From: Sedimentitalea arenosa
Lineage (GTDB): Bacteria > Pseudomonadota > Alphaproteobacteria > Rhodobacterales > Rhodobacteraceae
Assembly: GCF_016428585.1 (NCBI RefSeq)
Contig: NZ_JAELVR010000016.1
Location: 1-48,245, forward strand
Direction: 5' to 3'
DNA: 48,245 nt
Position numbers and translations under genes: made by a program. A model generated the notes under the pieces. It searched no databases and had not been told where the DNA came from. It was given only the letters and a program-made list of their open reading frames with translations. Below, in pieces: positions 6,481 through 14,901 of the stretch; within the stretch, counting starts at the first letter, position 1, and each line of letters begins with the position of its first letter.

Positions 6481-8169
6481 ATGACACAGACCGAAATTCA
6501 GCCCCCAAGAGCCGAGAGGCGAATGGGCCATGCCCTGAGGCTCGGCCTCTCGATCGTTGCGGCAAGCTTTGTGGTGACGGCCGCATTTGCACAGGACCAA
6601 TCTGCTGCGGCAAAGCCGAACATCCTTCTGATCGTCTCGGACGACACTGGCTGGGGCGATCTGGGACCGTATCTCGGCGGTGAAGCGCGCGGGATGCCGA
6701 CGCCGAATTTCGATCAATTGGCCAAGGAGGGCATGTTCTTCACGAATTTCTATGGTCAACCGTCCTGCACACCGGGACGGGCCGCGATCCAGACGGGGCG
6801 TAACCCCAACCGCTCTGGCATGACCACCGTGGCCTTCCAGGGCCAGGGCGGCGGCCTTCCCGAGGCTGAATGGACCCTGGCCTCGGTGCTGAAGGAGGCC
6901 GGGTACAAGACCTATTTCACCGGCAAGTGGCATCTGGGCGAGTCCGACTACGCGTTGCCCAATGCGCAGGGCTACGATGTTATGAAAAACGCGTTCCTCT
7001 ATCACCTGAACGCCTATACCTATCCCGATCCGAGCTGGCACAAGAATATGAGCGACGACCTCCGGGCCGAGTTCGCCAAGATCACCACCGGATCGCTCTC
7101 GGGTAATGCCGGCGAAAAGGCGACCGAGGACTTCAAGGTGATCGGCGATGCCGACACGCCCAACGACGGCAAGGTCGGGATCAAATATCTCGATGCCTAT
7201 GTCGAGAAGGCCGCCTATGAGTTCCTGGAAGATGCCGCCAAGGACCCGGACACGCCGTTCTTCATCAACGTCAACTTCATGAAGAACCACCAGCCGAACC
7301 TGCCGCACCCGGATTTCGAAGGCAAATCGATCTCGAAGTCGCCCTACGCCGATTCGGTGGTCGAGCTTGACGCCCGCGTCGGCAACGTGCTGAAGAAACT
7401 CGACGATCTTGGTCTCAAGGACAGCACTGTCGTGTTCTACACGGTCGACAATGGCGCCTGGCAAGACGTCTACCCGGACAGCGGCTACACGCCGTTCCGC
7501 AGCACCAAGGGCACCGACCGCGAGGGCGGCAGCCGGGTTCCGGCCGTCGTTCGCTGGCCCAACCAGGTTCCGGCGGGCTCCAAGAGCGACGACATTCTTG
7601 GCGGTCTCGACCTGATGGCAACCTTCGCGTCCCTGGCGGGGCAGGATCTGCCCGAGAACGACCGCAAGGGCGAGCCGATCGTCTTCGACAGCTACGACAT
7701 GACCCCGGTCTGGACCGGCAAGGGCAAGTCGGATCGCAACGAGTGGTTCTACTTCACCGAGAACGAACTGACGCCGGGCGCCGTTCGCGTGGGCAACTTC
7801 AAATACGTGTTCAACCTGCGCGGCGACGACGGCGCGGCCACCGGCGGCCTTGCAGTCGACACCAATCTCGGCTGGAAAGGCGCCGAGAAATACGTCGCCA
7901 CGGTGCCGCAGGTGTTCAACCTGCTGGACGATCCGCAGGAGCGGTATGACATCTTCATGACCACCTTCACCGAGAGCACCTGGGCTATGGTCCCGGCCAA
8001 CGAGGCGATGCAGGAGATCATGAAGACATACGTCCAGTATCCGCCACGCAAGCTGCAGAGCGAGACCTACACCGGTCCGATCACGCTGAGCGGGTACCAG
8101 CGCTTCCAGCATGTGCGTGACGAGCTCGAGAAGAACGGAGTCAGCATCGGCCTGCCGACCGGCAACTGA
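6481..8169 (+). CDS. Exported type I sulfatase (arylsulfatase-like)
   Basis: This 562-residue enzyme belongs to the formylglycine-dependent alkaline-phosphatase-superfamily sulfatases, which hydrolyse sulfate esters. A signal peptide with a long N-region ends near AFA-QDQ (residue 37). PNILLIVSDDTGWGD gives metal ligands D54 and D55. The signature PSCTPGRAAIQTGRNP contains C96-T-P-G-R, where C96 would be oxidised to formylglycine. TGKWHLG (K149, H151) and YTVDNGAWQ (late Asp-Asn metal ligands) are also in place. The maturation enzyme is not in this window. It is preceded by a small gene and followed by a strong terminator, then by an exported phosphatase-like protein. Its substrate cannot be told from sequence. 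Confidence 0.93.
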   Translation: MTQTEIQPPRAERRMGHALRLGLSIVAASFVVTAAFAQDQSAAAKPNILLIVSDDTGWGDLGPYLGGEARGMPTPNFDQLAKEGMFFTNFYGQPSCTPGRAAIQTGRNPNRSGMTTVAFQGQGGGLPEAEWTLASVLKEAGYKTYFTGKWHLGESDYALPNAQGYDVMKNAFLYHLNAYTYPDPSWHKNMSDDLRAEFAKITTGSLSGNAGEKATEDFKVIGDADTPNDGKVGIKYLDAYVEKAAYEFLEDAAKDPDTPFFINVNFMKNHQPNLPHPDFEGKSISKSPYADSVVELDARVGNVLKKLDDLGLKDSTVVFYTVDNGAWQDVYPDSGYTPFRSTKGTDREGGSRVPAVVRWPNQVPAGSKSDDILGGLDLMATFASLAGQDLPENDRKGEPIVFDSYDMTPVWTGKGKSDRNEWFYFTENELTPGAVRVGNFKYVFNLRGDDGAATGGLAVDTNLGWKGAEKYVATVPQVFNLLDDPQERYDIFMTTFTESTWAMVPANEAMQEIMKTYVQYPPRKLQSETYTGPITLSGYQRFQHVRDELEKNGVSIGLPTGN

Positions 8170-8181
8170 CGACATGATATT

Positions 8182-8217
8182 GCGGGGCGGGCCAATGACG
8201 GTCCGCCCCGTTTTTTT
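8182..8217 (+). terminator. Intrinsic terminator after the sulfatase
   Basis: The hairpin CGGGGCGGGCC / GGTCCGCCCCG closes a short AATGAC loop and is followed by seven T residues. It begins 12 bases after the sulfatase stop. The HAD gene starts only 34 bases beyond it, so that gene either depends on read-through or has a promoter inside this gap. Confidence 0.85.
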
Positions 8218-8251
8218 CAAAACCCAGACCGTTCCGAAAGTTGACCTCTGC

Positions 8252-9229
8252 ATGAAACCGCTTCTTTCCGGCCTTGTCTTCGGCCTCGCCTTCACCACGC
8301 CCGTCCTTGCGCAGGACGATCCGCTGCCATCCTGGAACGATGGCGATACCAAGACCTCGATCATCGCTTTCGTGGAGGGCGTGACCACCGAGGGCAGTGC
8401 GACTTTCGTCGATGAGGACCACCGCATCGCAACCTTTGACAATGACGGCACACTCTGGATCGAACAGCCGATGTACACCCAGCTTGCCTTCGCATTCGAC
8501 AGAGTGAAAGCGATGGCGGACGACCACCCCGAGTGGAAAACCACCCAGCCGTTCCAGGCGGTTCTTGGAGACGATACCAAGGCGCTTGCCGCGGCGGGCG
8601 AGAAAGGGCTTCTTCAGATCGTCGCCGCCACGCATTCCGGGATGAGCACCGTCGAGTTCGAACAGCTGACCCAGGACTGGCTGGCGACCGCGCGCCACCC
8701 GAAGTTCGGCAAACCCTACACAGAGCTGGTCTATCAGCCGATGCTGGAGCTCATCGACTATCTTCAGGACAACGACTTCAAGACCTTCATCGTATCCGGC
8801 GGCGGTGTCGAGTTCATGCGCCCTTGGACCGAACAGATCTATGACATTCCGCCCCAGCAGGTCGTCGGCTCGTCGATCGCGACCGAGTTCAAGATGGTGG
8901 ATGGCAAGCCGGTCCTGATGCGGACCGATAAGATCGATTTCATCGACGATGGTCCCGGAAAACCGGTCGGGATAAACTCCCATATCGGCATCCGCCCGAT
9001 TGCCGCTTTCGGCAACTCCGACGGTGACCTGCAAATGCTGCAATACACCTGCCTTTCGGATGGCCCGGGCTTCTGTCTCTATGTCCATCACACCGACGCG
9101 CGACGCGAATACGCCTATGATCGCAACGCAAGTTTCGGAAAACTCGACAAGGGGCTGGACGCCGCGGCGGCGCATGGCTGGACGGTGGTCGATATGTCGA
9201 AGGACTGGACAACGGTTTTCGGTGACTAG
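8252..9229 (+). CDS. Exported HAD-superfamily hydrolase (phosphatase-like)
   Basis: From the ATG at 8252 the product has 325 residues and starts with a clear signal peptide (MKPLLSGLVFGLAFTTPVLA-QDD, cleaved near residue 20). Earlier in-frame starts would bury that peptide, so I reject them. The HAD motifs are complete: motif I FDNDGTLW (D63, D65), motif II IVSGGG, a Lys in the following region, and motif IV FGNSDGD. The fold class is that of phosphoserine-phosphatase-like HADs, but in the periplasm the substrate is probably different. It lies behind an exported sulfatase, so a shared role in releasing sulfate or phosphate from extracellular esters is a reasonable inference. There is a terminator hairpin just upstream. 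Confidence 0.88.
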   Translation: MKPLLSGLVFGLAFTTPVLAQDDPLPSWNDGDTKTSIIAFVEGVTTEGSATFVDEDHRIATFDNDGTLWIEQPMYTQLAFAFDRVKAMADDHPEWKTTQPFQAVLGDDTKALAAAGEKGLLQIVAATHSGMSTVEFEQLTQDWLATARHPKFGKPYTELVYQPMLELIDYLQDNDFKTFIVSGGGVEFMRPWTEQIYDIPPQQVVGSSIATEFKMVDGKPVLMRTDKIDFIDDGPGKPVGINSHIGIRPIAAFGNSDGDLQMLQYTCLSDGPGFCLYVHHTDARREYAYDRNASFGKLDKGLDAAAAHGWTVVDMSKDWTTVFGD

Positions 9230-9397
9230 TCTCAGTTGAGGGCGCGCGTTTGCCAGTCATGTGGCAGGTGCGCGCGACCGCAACGCCGTGCTTGCGATAC
9301 GACAACGGCTGAAAGCGGCGCCATGGGTCGCTTCACGCAGCGCCCGGAAACCGACTCCACTCTGTCTGACGGTCACCAGTCCGAACCGGCCCGCTTG

Positions 9398-9979
9398 CTA
9401 CTCCATCCGCATCGCTTCGGTTTCGATGAAAATGTCGACCGTATCCCCGACGAGCCCGTTGGCGACTCCGTAGGTCATACCGAAATCGCTGCGCTTGATC
9501 GAAGTTTCCAAAGACAGTCCGAGGGTTTCGCGCTGATGCCCGAACGGATAGGGGGCCATCTTGTTCAGCGTGACGTCCAATGTCACCGGTCGGGTCTCGC
9601 CCAGAATGGTGAGGTCGCCCGTCACTGTCCCGCTGGTGGCGGTTTCGGCGTTGCCCCCGTTCGCAGCGAATGTGATTTCAGGATGTTGGGTGACATGCAG
9701 GAAGTCAGGCTTGCGGACATGTGCATCCCGCGCCTCGTTGAACGTGTCAACGCTTTTAGCGTTGATGGTAACGGTGACATCTCCCAAATCCTGCGTTGCG
9801 GGATCGTATTGGAACCGGCCCTCGATACCGCGGAAAATGCCCAGCGTCTTTGCGTAACCGATGTGTTCGACCGTGAAATACACGACCGTATGTTCCGGAT
9901 CGAGCTGGTATTCTCCCATCTCGGCAACGGCGGGGGCGGCAATGCAGGCAAGAGCCGCAGCGGTCATCACGATACGCAT
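9398..9979 (-). CDS. Periplasmic YceI-family protein (first of four YceI domains in the window)
   Basis: Starting at the ATG at 9979 (ribosome site AAAGGA 8 bases upstream) the 193-residue product has a signal peptide ending AVAEMGEYQLD. The YceI lipocalin-like fold is marked by YQLDPEHTVVYFTVEHIGYAKTLG, a central GDVTVTINAKSVDTFNEARDAHVRKPDFLHV and the late IKRSDFGMTYG. YceI proteins bind long isoprenoid chains (for example octaprenyl-type lipids) and are induced by base or stress in E. coli; the physiological role is poorly known. It is convergent with the HAD gene and appears to be a single-gene unit. Confidence 0.9.
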   Translation of the reverse strand: MRIVMTAAALACIAAPAVAEMGEYQLDPEHTVVYFTVEHIGYAKTLGIFRGIEGRFQYDPATQDLGDVTVTINAKSVDTFNEARDAHVRKPDFLHVTQHPEITFAANGGNAETATSGTVTGDLTILGETRPVTLDVTLNKMAPYPFGHQRETLGLSLETSIKRSDFGMTYGVANGLVGDTVDIFIETEAMRME

Positions 9980-10436
9980 GATCTGTCCTTTCTTGTGGGG
10001 CGAAGACGGCACGTAGGTCGGTTCATGACCGCCACGCCGCGTTCGCATGTTGAACGGTGACAGGGTGTGATATAGGGCGTTTTCTACAAACGGCGGCAAC
10101 AATCGATCGCCCGTACGCGATGCGCGGGTCCGTGACATGGAACACACCGCCGTCCGGCTGTCATCGGCGTCCGCGTCTTCAGATCATCGATGTCAGGCAC
10201 AAACCCAAGGTTCCTCGGGCTGCCTGAGCGCATGATGTTGCCAACGTGTGCTTTTTGGCGGCAGTGCGATTGAAGACCTGAAACCATTGCGTTCTGCCGT
10301 GGTGCCACGCGAATGTACGATTTGCGCTTGGCTTGCAAATCGATTGCGTTAACCATCTCACATCGTTCCGGAGATGCCGGGTGTCGAGATTTCAACCAAG
10401 CGTTCTAGCTATGTTGCAAGGGAACTCAGGACGTCC
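9980..10436. other. Intergenic stretch between divergent YceI and the phosphotransferase fusion gene
   Basis: These 457 bases lie between two divergent genes and should contain both promoters. I see no protein family on either strand and no clear terminator. The frame crossing it on the minus strand (10084-10395) has no ribosome site and no recognisable content. Confidence 0.5.
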
Positions 10437-12857
10437 ATGATCGAGGGCCGAACACGGGAAATTTTCCATGCGCGCGCGGTGACATCGCCTGGCGCGTCTC
10501 TGATGCTCGTGGGTCTTGGTCTCGCGTTGCCGCTCTACCTTGCCTCTGCCATGTTTTTGCAAGGCGGGCTCGCCACGTTTGTTTTTCTTGCCGTCTTGGC
10601 AGGGGTGATGGCGGTGTTCGCGCGCGCCCTGACTGCGCATTACCCGCACCCTCGACTTGGTCTGTGCAATGTCGTGACCTTCTTCCGGGCCGCTCTGGTC
10701 TGTTTTCTTTTTGGCATGCTGTTCGCCCCGGGCGTGTCAGGCTGGCTCGTATTCGCAATTGCCACGGTCGCTTTTTCGCTTGATGGGATCGATGGCTGGC
10801 TGGCGCGCCGCGCGGGTCTGGTCTCGGTTGTTGGCGCGCGATTTGACATGGAAACCGACGCGGCGCTGGCTGCCGTGTTGTCGCTTTGGCTGCTGGTGAG
10901 CGACACCACGGGCGCTGAAATCCTGGTGCTCGGCTTCACGCGTTACGCGTTCGTTCTGGTCTCGTATGTACTGCCCGCGTTGAAAGGCAGCCTGCTCCCG
11001 TCCTGGCGGCGCAAGGCGATATGCGTGGTGCAGATCGCAGCGTTGATCCTGCTGGTTTGTCCACTGACTCCGAACGCAGCGATACCGGCGATAACCCTTG
11101 GTGCGACGGCGCTCCTTCTCTGGTCGTTCGCGGTCGATACGATGTGGTTGTTGCGGCAGGCTTCCTCGCATGAGCAAGGGGCTGGGCGACGGCCATCTTC
11201 TTCTGGCATCGTGAGACTATCCCCCGGAGGCCGCCAGGTCATGCGGGTTGTTCTTGCGGCCGTCATCCTGCACCTGGTCCTGATCCTGCCGCACCACCCG
11301 GGGGGCTTGGCGGGGAGCACCTTGGCCAGGTTTCCGCTGGAATTGCCAGTACTTCTCTTGCTTTTGCTGGCGCTGGGTCGCAGCTGGGCCACATTACCGC
11401 TGCGGGTTGCCGTAACGGCGGCACTGCTGGGTCTGACGGTGTTCAAACTGGCTGATCTGGCGATGTTCTCGGCGCTTGCACGGGCCTTCAATCCATTGGC
11501 CGATCTGGCCTTGGCCGAGGCCGGATATCGCCTGCTGATCGGCGCGATCGGACCTGTCCTCGCCGTCCTTGCATTGCTTGGTGCGATCATCGCGCTCGGC
11601 TGCTTGGGCCTGGCCGTCTGGTGGGCCACGGGCATCTGGGCAAACGCCGCGCCGGCATCCCCAAGGTGGCAAGCGGCGGTCGGCGGTGCGGCCTGCCTTG
11701 CAGGCGGCCTCGCCGTTGCGGATGTCGGCGACCGGATTGAGCGGTGGGATCTGCCCTACAATACCCCAGGTGCCGCCCGATCCACTGTCATGGCGATAGA
11801 CAAGCTGCAGACCGCTCGGGCCACGCTGCGTGACCTGCAAGCCTTCGAGGCTGCCGCGGCCTCTGATCCGTTCGCCGGCACGCCGGGTCTTCTGGATCTG
11901 ATCGACCGCGATGTGATCGTCGTTTTCCTTGAAAGCTATGGCCGGACCAGCCTCGACAATCCGCTATACGCCGATCTGCATCGCCCGACGCTGGCCGAGG
12001 GGCAAGTCAGGCTTGAGGCTCTTGGACTCTCCACGGCGTCCGGCATCCTGTCTTCGCCCACGCGCGGCGGCCAAAGCTGGCTCGCGCATGCAAGTTTTGC
12101 CAATGGCGTGTGGGTCAACAGCGACACCCGCTATCGCGCCGCGCTGGCATCGGAGCGGCAAACACTGTTTCACCTGGCTGCAAACGCGGGCTTTGAGACC
12201 GCGGCAGTCATGCCGCAGATCACGCTGGATTGGCCGGAAAGCAGCCGGATGGGGTTCCGCACGGTTCTTGCGGCCGACGACCTGGGATACGAGGGGCTGA
12301 ATTTCAACTGGGTCACGATGCCCGATCAGTTCACCTATGCCGCCCTCGATCGCATCTTGCGCCAGCAGGGGCGGTCCAAGAAGGCATTCATCCAAGTGGC
12401 GACCGGGTCGTCGCATGCGCCTTGGGTGCCGGTGCCGACGCTGGTGCCGTGGGACCGAATTGAAGATGGCGCCATCTTCAACGACATGGCTACCGCTGGC
12501 GATACGCCCCAAGCCGTGTGGCGAGACCGCGACCGGGTGCGGGCTCAATACCGGCTCGCCGTGGACTACGCGTTGCAGGCGATCCTGTCCTATGCCGAGA
12601 AGCACGGCGATGAGCCGCCGCTGCTGGTCGTGATGGGGGACCACCAGGCGGCAGGATTCGTGGCGCAGGACGACCGCCCCGATGTGCCGATCCACGTGAT
12701 TGGTCCCGCACATTTGGTGGATCGCACCATGGCGTGGGGCCTGTCGCCGGGATTGATACCGCCAAAGGACGCGCCGGTCATCGCGATGGACCGAATGCGC
12801 GATCTGTTTCTCAGCGCGTTTTCTTCGGTCAGCCCACGCCGCCAGGCTGCGAAATGA
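10437..12857 (+). CDS. Fusion: CDP-alcohol phosphotransferase + alkaline-phosphatase-superfamily domain
   Basis: I choose the ATG at 10437 (AGGA upstream), giving 806 residues; an ATG at 10374 would add 21 residues with no good ribosome site. Residues ~15-235 are a membrane CDP-alcohol phosphotransferase: the motif DGx2ARx8Gx3Dx3D is perfect at about 119-141 (DGWLARR...GARFDMETD). Such enzymes swap CMP on a CDP-lipid or CDP-sugar-alcohol for an alcohol. A second membrane block follows (about 265-430). The C-terminal ~310 residues form a sulfatase/phosphatase-type domain: VIVVFLESYGRTSLD (metal site, E499), GGQSWLAHAS (candidate nucleophile S547) and VVMGDHQAAG. This resembles LtaS/phosphoglycerol-transferase-type enzymes facing the periplasm. 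It is the first gene of a tight operon. The combined activity, making a polar lipid head and then processing it outside, is inference. Confidence 0.8.
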   Translation: MIEGRTREIFHARAVTSPGASLMLVGLGLALPLYLASAMFLQGGLATFVFLAVLAGVMAVFARALTAHYPHPRLGLCNVVTFFRAALVCFLFGMLFAPGVSGWLVFAIATVAFSLDGIDGWLARRAGLVSVVGARFDMETDAALAAVLSLWLLVSDTTGAEILVLGFTRYAFVLVSYVLPALKGSLLPSWRRKAICVVQIAALILLVCPLTPNAAIPAITLGATALLLWSFAVDTMWLLRQASSHEQGAGRRPSSSGIVRLSPGGRQVMRVVLAAVILHLVLILPHHPGGLAGSTLARFPLELPVLLLLLLALGRSWATLPLRVAVTAALLGLTVFKLADLAMFSALARAFNPLADLALAEAGYRLLIGAIGPVLAVLALLGAIIALGCLGLAVWWATGIWANAAPASPRWQAAVGGAACLAGGLAVADVGDRIERWDLPYNTPGAARSTVMAIDKLQTARATLRDLQAFEAAAASDPFAGTPGLLDLIDRDVIVVFLESYGRTSLDNPLYADLHRPTLAEGQVRLEALGLSTASGILSSPTRGGQSWLAHASFANGVWVNSDTRYRAALASERQTLFHLAANAGFETAAVMPQITLDWPESSRMGFRTVLAADDLGYEGLNFNWVTMPDQFTYAALDRILRQQGRSKKAFIQVATGSSHAPWVPVPTLVPWDRIEDGAIFNDMATAGDTPQAVWRDRDRVRAQYRLAVDYALQAILSYAEKHGDEPPLLVVMGDHQAAGFVAQDDRPDVPIHVIGPAHLVDRTMAWGLSPGLIPPKDAPVIAMDRMRDLFLSAFSSVSPRRQAAK

Positions 12858-13786
12858 CTCTCCGCATGCCGCTTGTTGTTCTGCGGTCATTGCAGGTGGC
12901 GTTGGCGGTGGCCCTTCTGGCTTTGCTCTGGCGTGTGGCGGACGGGGCGAACGCGATCGACTTGCTGATCGGCCTGCACGTTGGTTGGCTGGCGGCTGCG
13001 ACTGCAGCGTTGACGTTGCAGACTGTGCTGTCGGCTTTGCGCTGGCGGTTGACGGCTGGGCAAATGGGCATTGGGCTGGATCGTGTCACGGCGCTGCGGG
13101 AATACTACCTTGCGCAAGTCTTCAACCAGGCACTGCCGGGCGGTGTACTGGGCGATGCGGGCCGGGCAGTCCGCGCACGGGCTGCGGCGGGGGTGTTGAC
13201 CTCGGCCCAGGCGGTGCTGTTCGAGAGGGTGGCGGGGCAGATCGCGCTGTTCGTGGTTTTCTCGGTGGCCGTGATCCCGATCCTGTTGCGACCCGGTGGG
13301 TTGGACCTGCCCGCGTGGTTGGAAGCGCCAGTCGCATTGTTTCTTCTTCTCGGAGGCGCGGCTTTGGTCGGTCTTTGGCGGATCGAGCTTTGGCCGAACG
13401 CCTCTGCGCGCAGGTTTCGGGCTGCGTTCCTCCACGCCCTGGCGTCTCCGGACGTCCGCGTGCGACAAGTGAGCATGAGCGTCGGCACCGCGCTCTGCAA
13501 TATCGCAGCGTTTGCCTTTTGCGCGCAGGCAGTCGGGACGGGTCTCACACCCGTTGCAGCGCTGGTTCTTGTGCCACTGATCCTGCTCAGCATGCTGATC
13601 CCGCTGACCTTCGGTGGCTGGGGTTTGCGCGAGGGAGCAGCGATCGTCATTCTTCCGCTTGCCGGTGCAACGCAGTCGGAAGCGCTGGCCGCAAGCGTGG
13701 CGTTCGGCTGTGCGATGTTGATCGCGACCGTGCCGGGCCTGCTTGCGCTGCGCGGTTCGTTCGCCACTGATCCCACAAGGATCTGA
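12854..13786 (+). CDS. Flippase-like membrane protein (UPF0104 / LPG synthase TM-region family)
   Basis: The ATG at 12854 overlaps the upstream stop (ATGA), giving 310 residues with about eight hydrophobic segments. The family mark is the early NQALPGGVLGDAGRAVRARAAG-like stretch (residues ~89-110; charged loop with GD..R) and the late LTFGGWGLREGAAIVI segment. This family is the membrane part of lysylphosphatidylglycerol synthase/flippase without the aminoacyl-transferase domain; members neighbour glycosyltransferases and are thought to move or handle lipid-linked glycans. Its overlap with the phosphotransferase fusion gene suggests it acts on the same lipid. Confidence 0.8.
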   Translation: MTLRMPLVVLRSLQVALAVALLALLWRVADGANAIDLLIGLHVGWLAAATAALTLQTVLSALRWRLTAGQMGIGLDRVTALREYYLAQVFNQALPGGVLGDAGRAVRARAAAGVLTSAQAVLFERVAGQIALFVVFSVAVIPILLRPGGLDLPAWLEAPVALFLLLGGAALVGLWRIELWPNASARRFRAAFLHALASPDVRVRQVSMSVGTALCNIAAFAFCAQAVGTGLTPVAALVLVPLILLSMLIPLTFGGWGLREGAAIVILPLAGATQSEALAASVAFGCAMLIATVPGLLALRGSFATDPTRI

Positions 13787-13829
13787 CCGTGTCGCGCGCA
13801 AGGCCAGTCTCCCAAAGAGGATCCGGCAA

Positions 13830-14897
13830 ATGACTGCTCGAAGCGCGGTTTTCGCCATTCCCGGCGATCTGGCCAGCATGACGGGCGGCTATATTTACGA
13901 CCGCCGCTTGATGGAGGAATTGCGCCTTCTGGGACGCTACATGCACCACATGCCGCTGAGTGCGGGATTTCCTAACCCGAGTCCCGCCGATACCGAGGAT
14001 GCCGCGCAGAAACTGGCTGCTGTTCCCGCGGATCAACCGATCCTTTTTGACGGGCTGGCTTTTGGCGCGATGGATCACGGCGCGCTCGGGCGGGTGAGGG
14101 CTCCTGTCGTCGCATTGGTTCACCATCCGCTTGCGCTTGAAACCGGGCTGTCGCCCGCACGGCGGGATCACTTGTCCAGGTTGGAGCGTGCCAACCTTGC
14201 ACTTGCCACCCATGTCATCGTGCCCAGCCCACACACCGCGTCGGTGCTCTGCGCGGAGTACGGGATGAGACCAGATCGGATCACGGTCGCGCGACCCGGG
14301 GTCGATCCGCGCATGGGGCATGCAGTGCCAGTCGATCCTCCGCTGATCTTGTCGGTGGGAATACAGGTGCCGCGCAAGGGGCACGACATCCTGCTGCGTG
14401 CACTGGCCCGGCTGACAGACCGGGAATGGCAAGCGGTGATCGTCGGCACGGCGCAGGACGCAGCCTGTGCGGCGGATCTGTCTGCACTTGTTCAGGATTT
14501 GAAGCTGGAGGATCGGGTTCGCCTGACCGGTCGCATCCCGGATCAGACCCTTCAGGAAATATACAACCAGGCCTTCGTCTTTGCCCTTGCCACCCGGCAC
14601 GAGGGGCACGGGCTGGTATTCGATGAGGCGATGATTCACGGCCTGCCGATCATCTCCTGCGATGCGGGCGCCGTGTCGGGCACGGTTGCCCGTGACGCTG
14701 GTCGACTTGTACCGCCCGACGATCCACAGGCATTCGCCGATGCGCTGGCAGCCGTGCTGGACGATCACGAGGCGCGCGCCCACATGGCGGTGGCCTCGGC
14801 TCGGGCCGGCAGCCGCTTGCCGAGCTGGCAAGCAACGGCGCGAACTGTGGACGATGTGCTGAGCCGTGTGGCATCCGGCACGCTGACGCGGGAGTAA
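13830..14897 (+). CDS. GT4-family glycosyltransferase (GT-B fold)
   Basis: The ATG at 13830 (AGAGG 10 bases upstream) gives 355 residues. The N-lobe begins SAVFAIPGDLASMTGGYIYDRRL, with the glycine-rich acceptor loop. The C-lobe holds the nucleotide-sugar site: PRKGHDILLRAL, then TGRIPDQTLQEIY and the E-x7-E element HEGHGLVFDEAMIHGLPII, and DAGAVSGTV. These are GT4 features (retaining transfer from an activated sugar). There is no membrane segment, so it works at the cytoplasmic face. It lies 43 bases after the flippase-like gene and 4 bases before the inositol-phosphatase-like gene. Donor and acceptor are unknown; the neighbours suggest a lipid or pterin-like acceptor (inference). Confidence 0.85.
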   Translation: MTARSAVFAIPGDLASMTGGYIYDRRLMEELRLLGRYMHHMPLSAGFPNPSPADTEDAAQKLAAVPADQPILFDGLAFGAMDHGALGRVRAPVVALVHHPLALETGLSPARRDHLSRLERANLALATHVIVPSPHTASVLCAEYGMRPDRITVARPGVDPRMGHAVPVDPPLILSVGIQVPRKGHDILLRALARLTDREWQAVIVGTAQDAACAADLSALVQDLKLEDRVRLTGRIPDQTLQEIYNQAFVFALATRHEGHGLVFDEAMIHGLPIISCDAGAVSGTVARDAGRLVPPDDPQAFADALAAVLDDHEARAHMAVASARAGSRLPSWQATARTVDDVLSRVASGTLTRE

Positions 14898-14901
14898 CCG
14901 T

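Noticed and set aside
6409-8580. Minus-strand open frame of 723 codons opposite the sulfatase
   Set aside because: It is antisense to a gene with complete sulfatase motifs, has no recognisable domain or ribosome site, and is a typical open frame opposite high-GC coding DNA.
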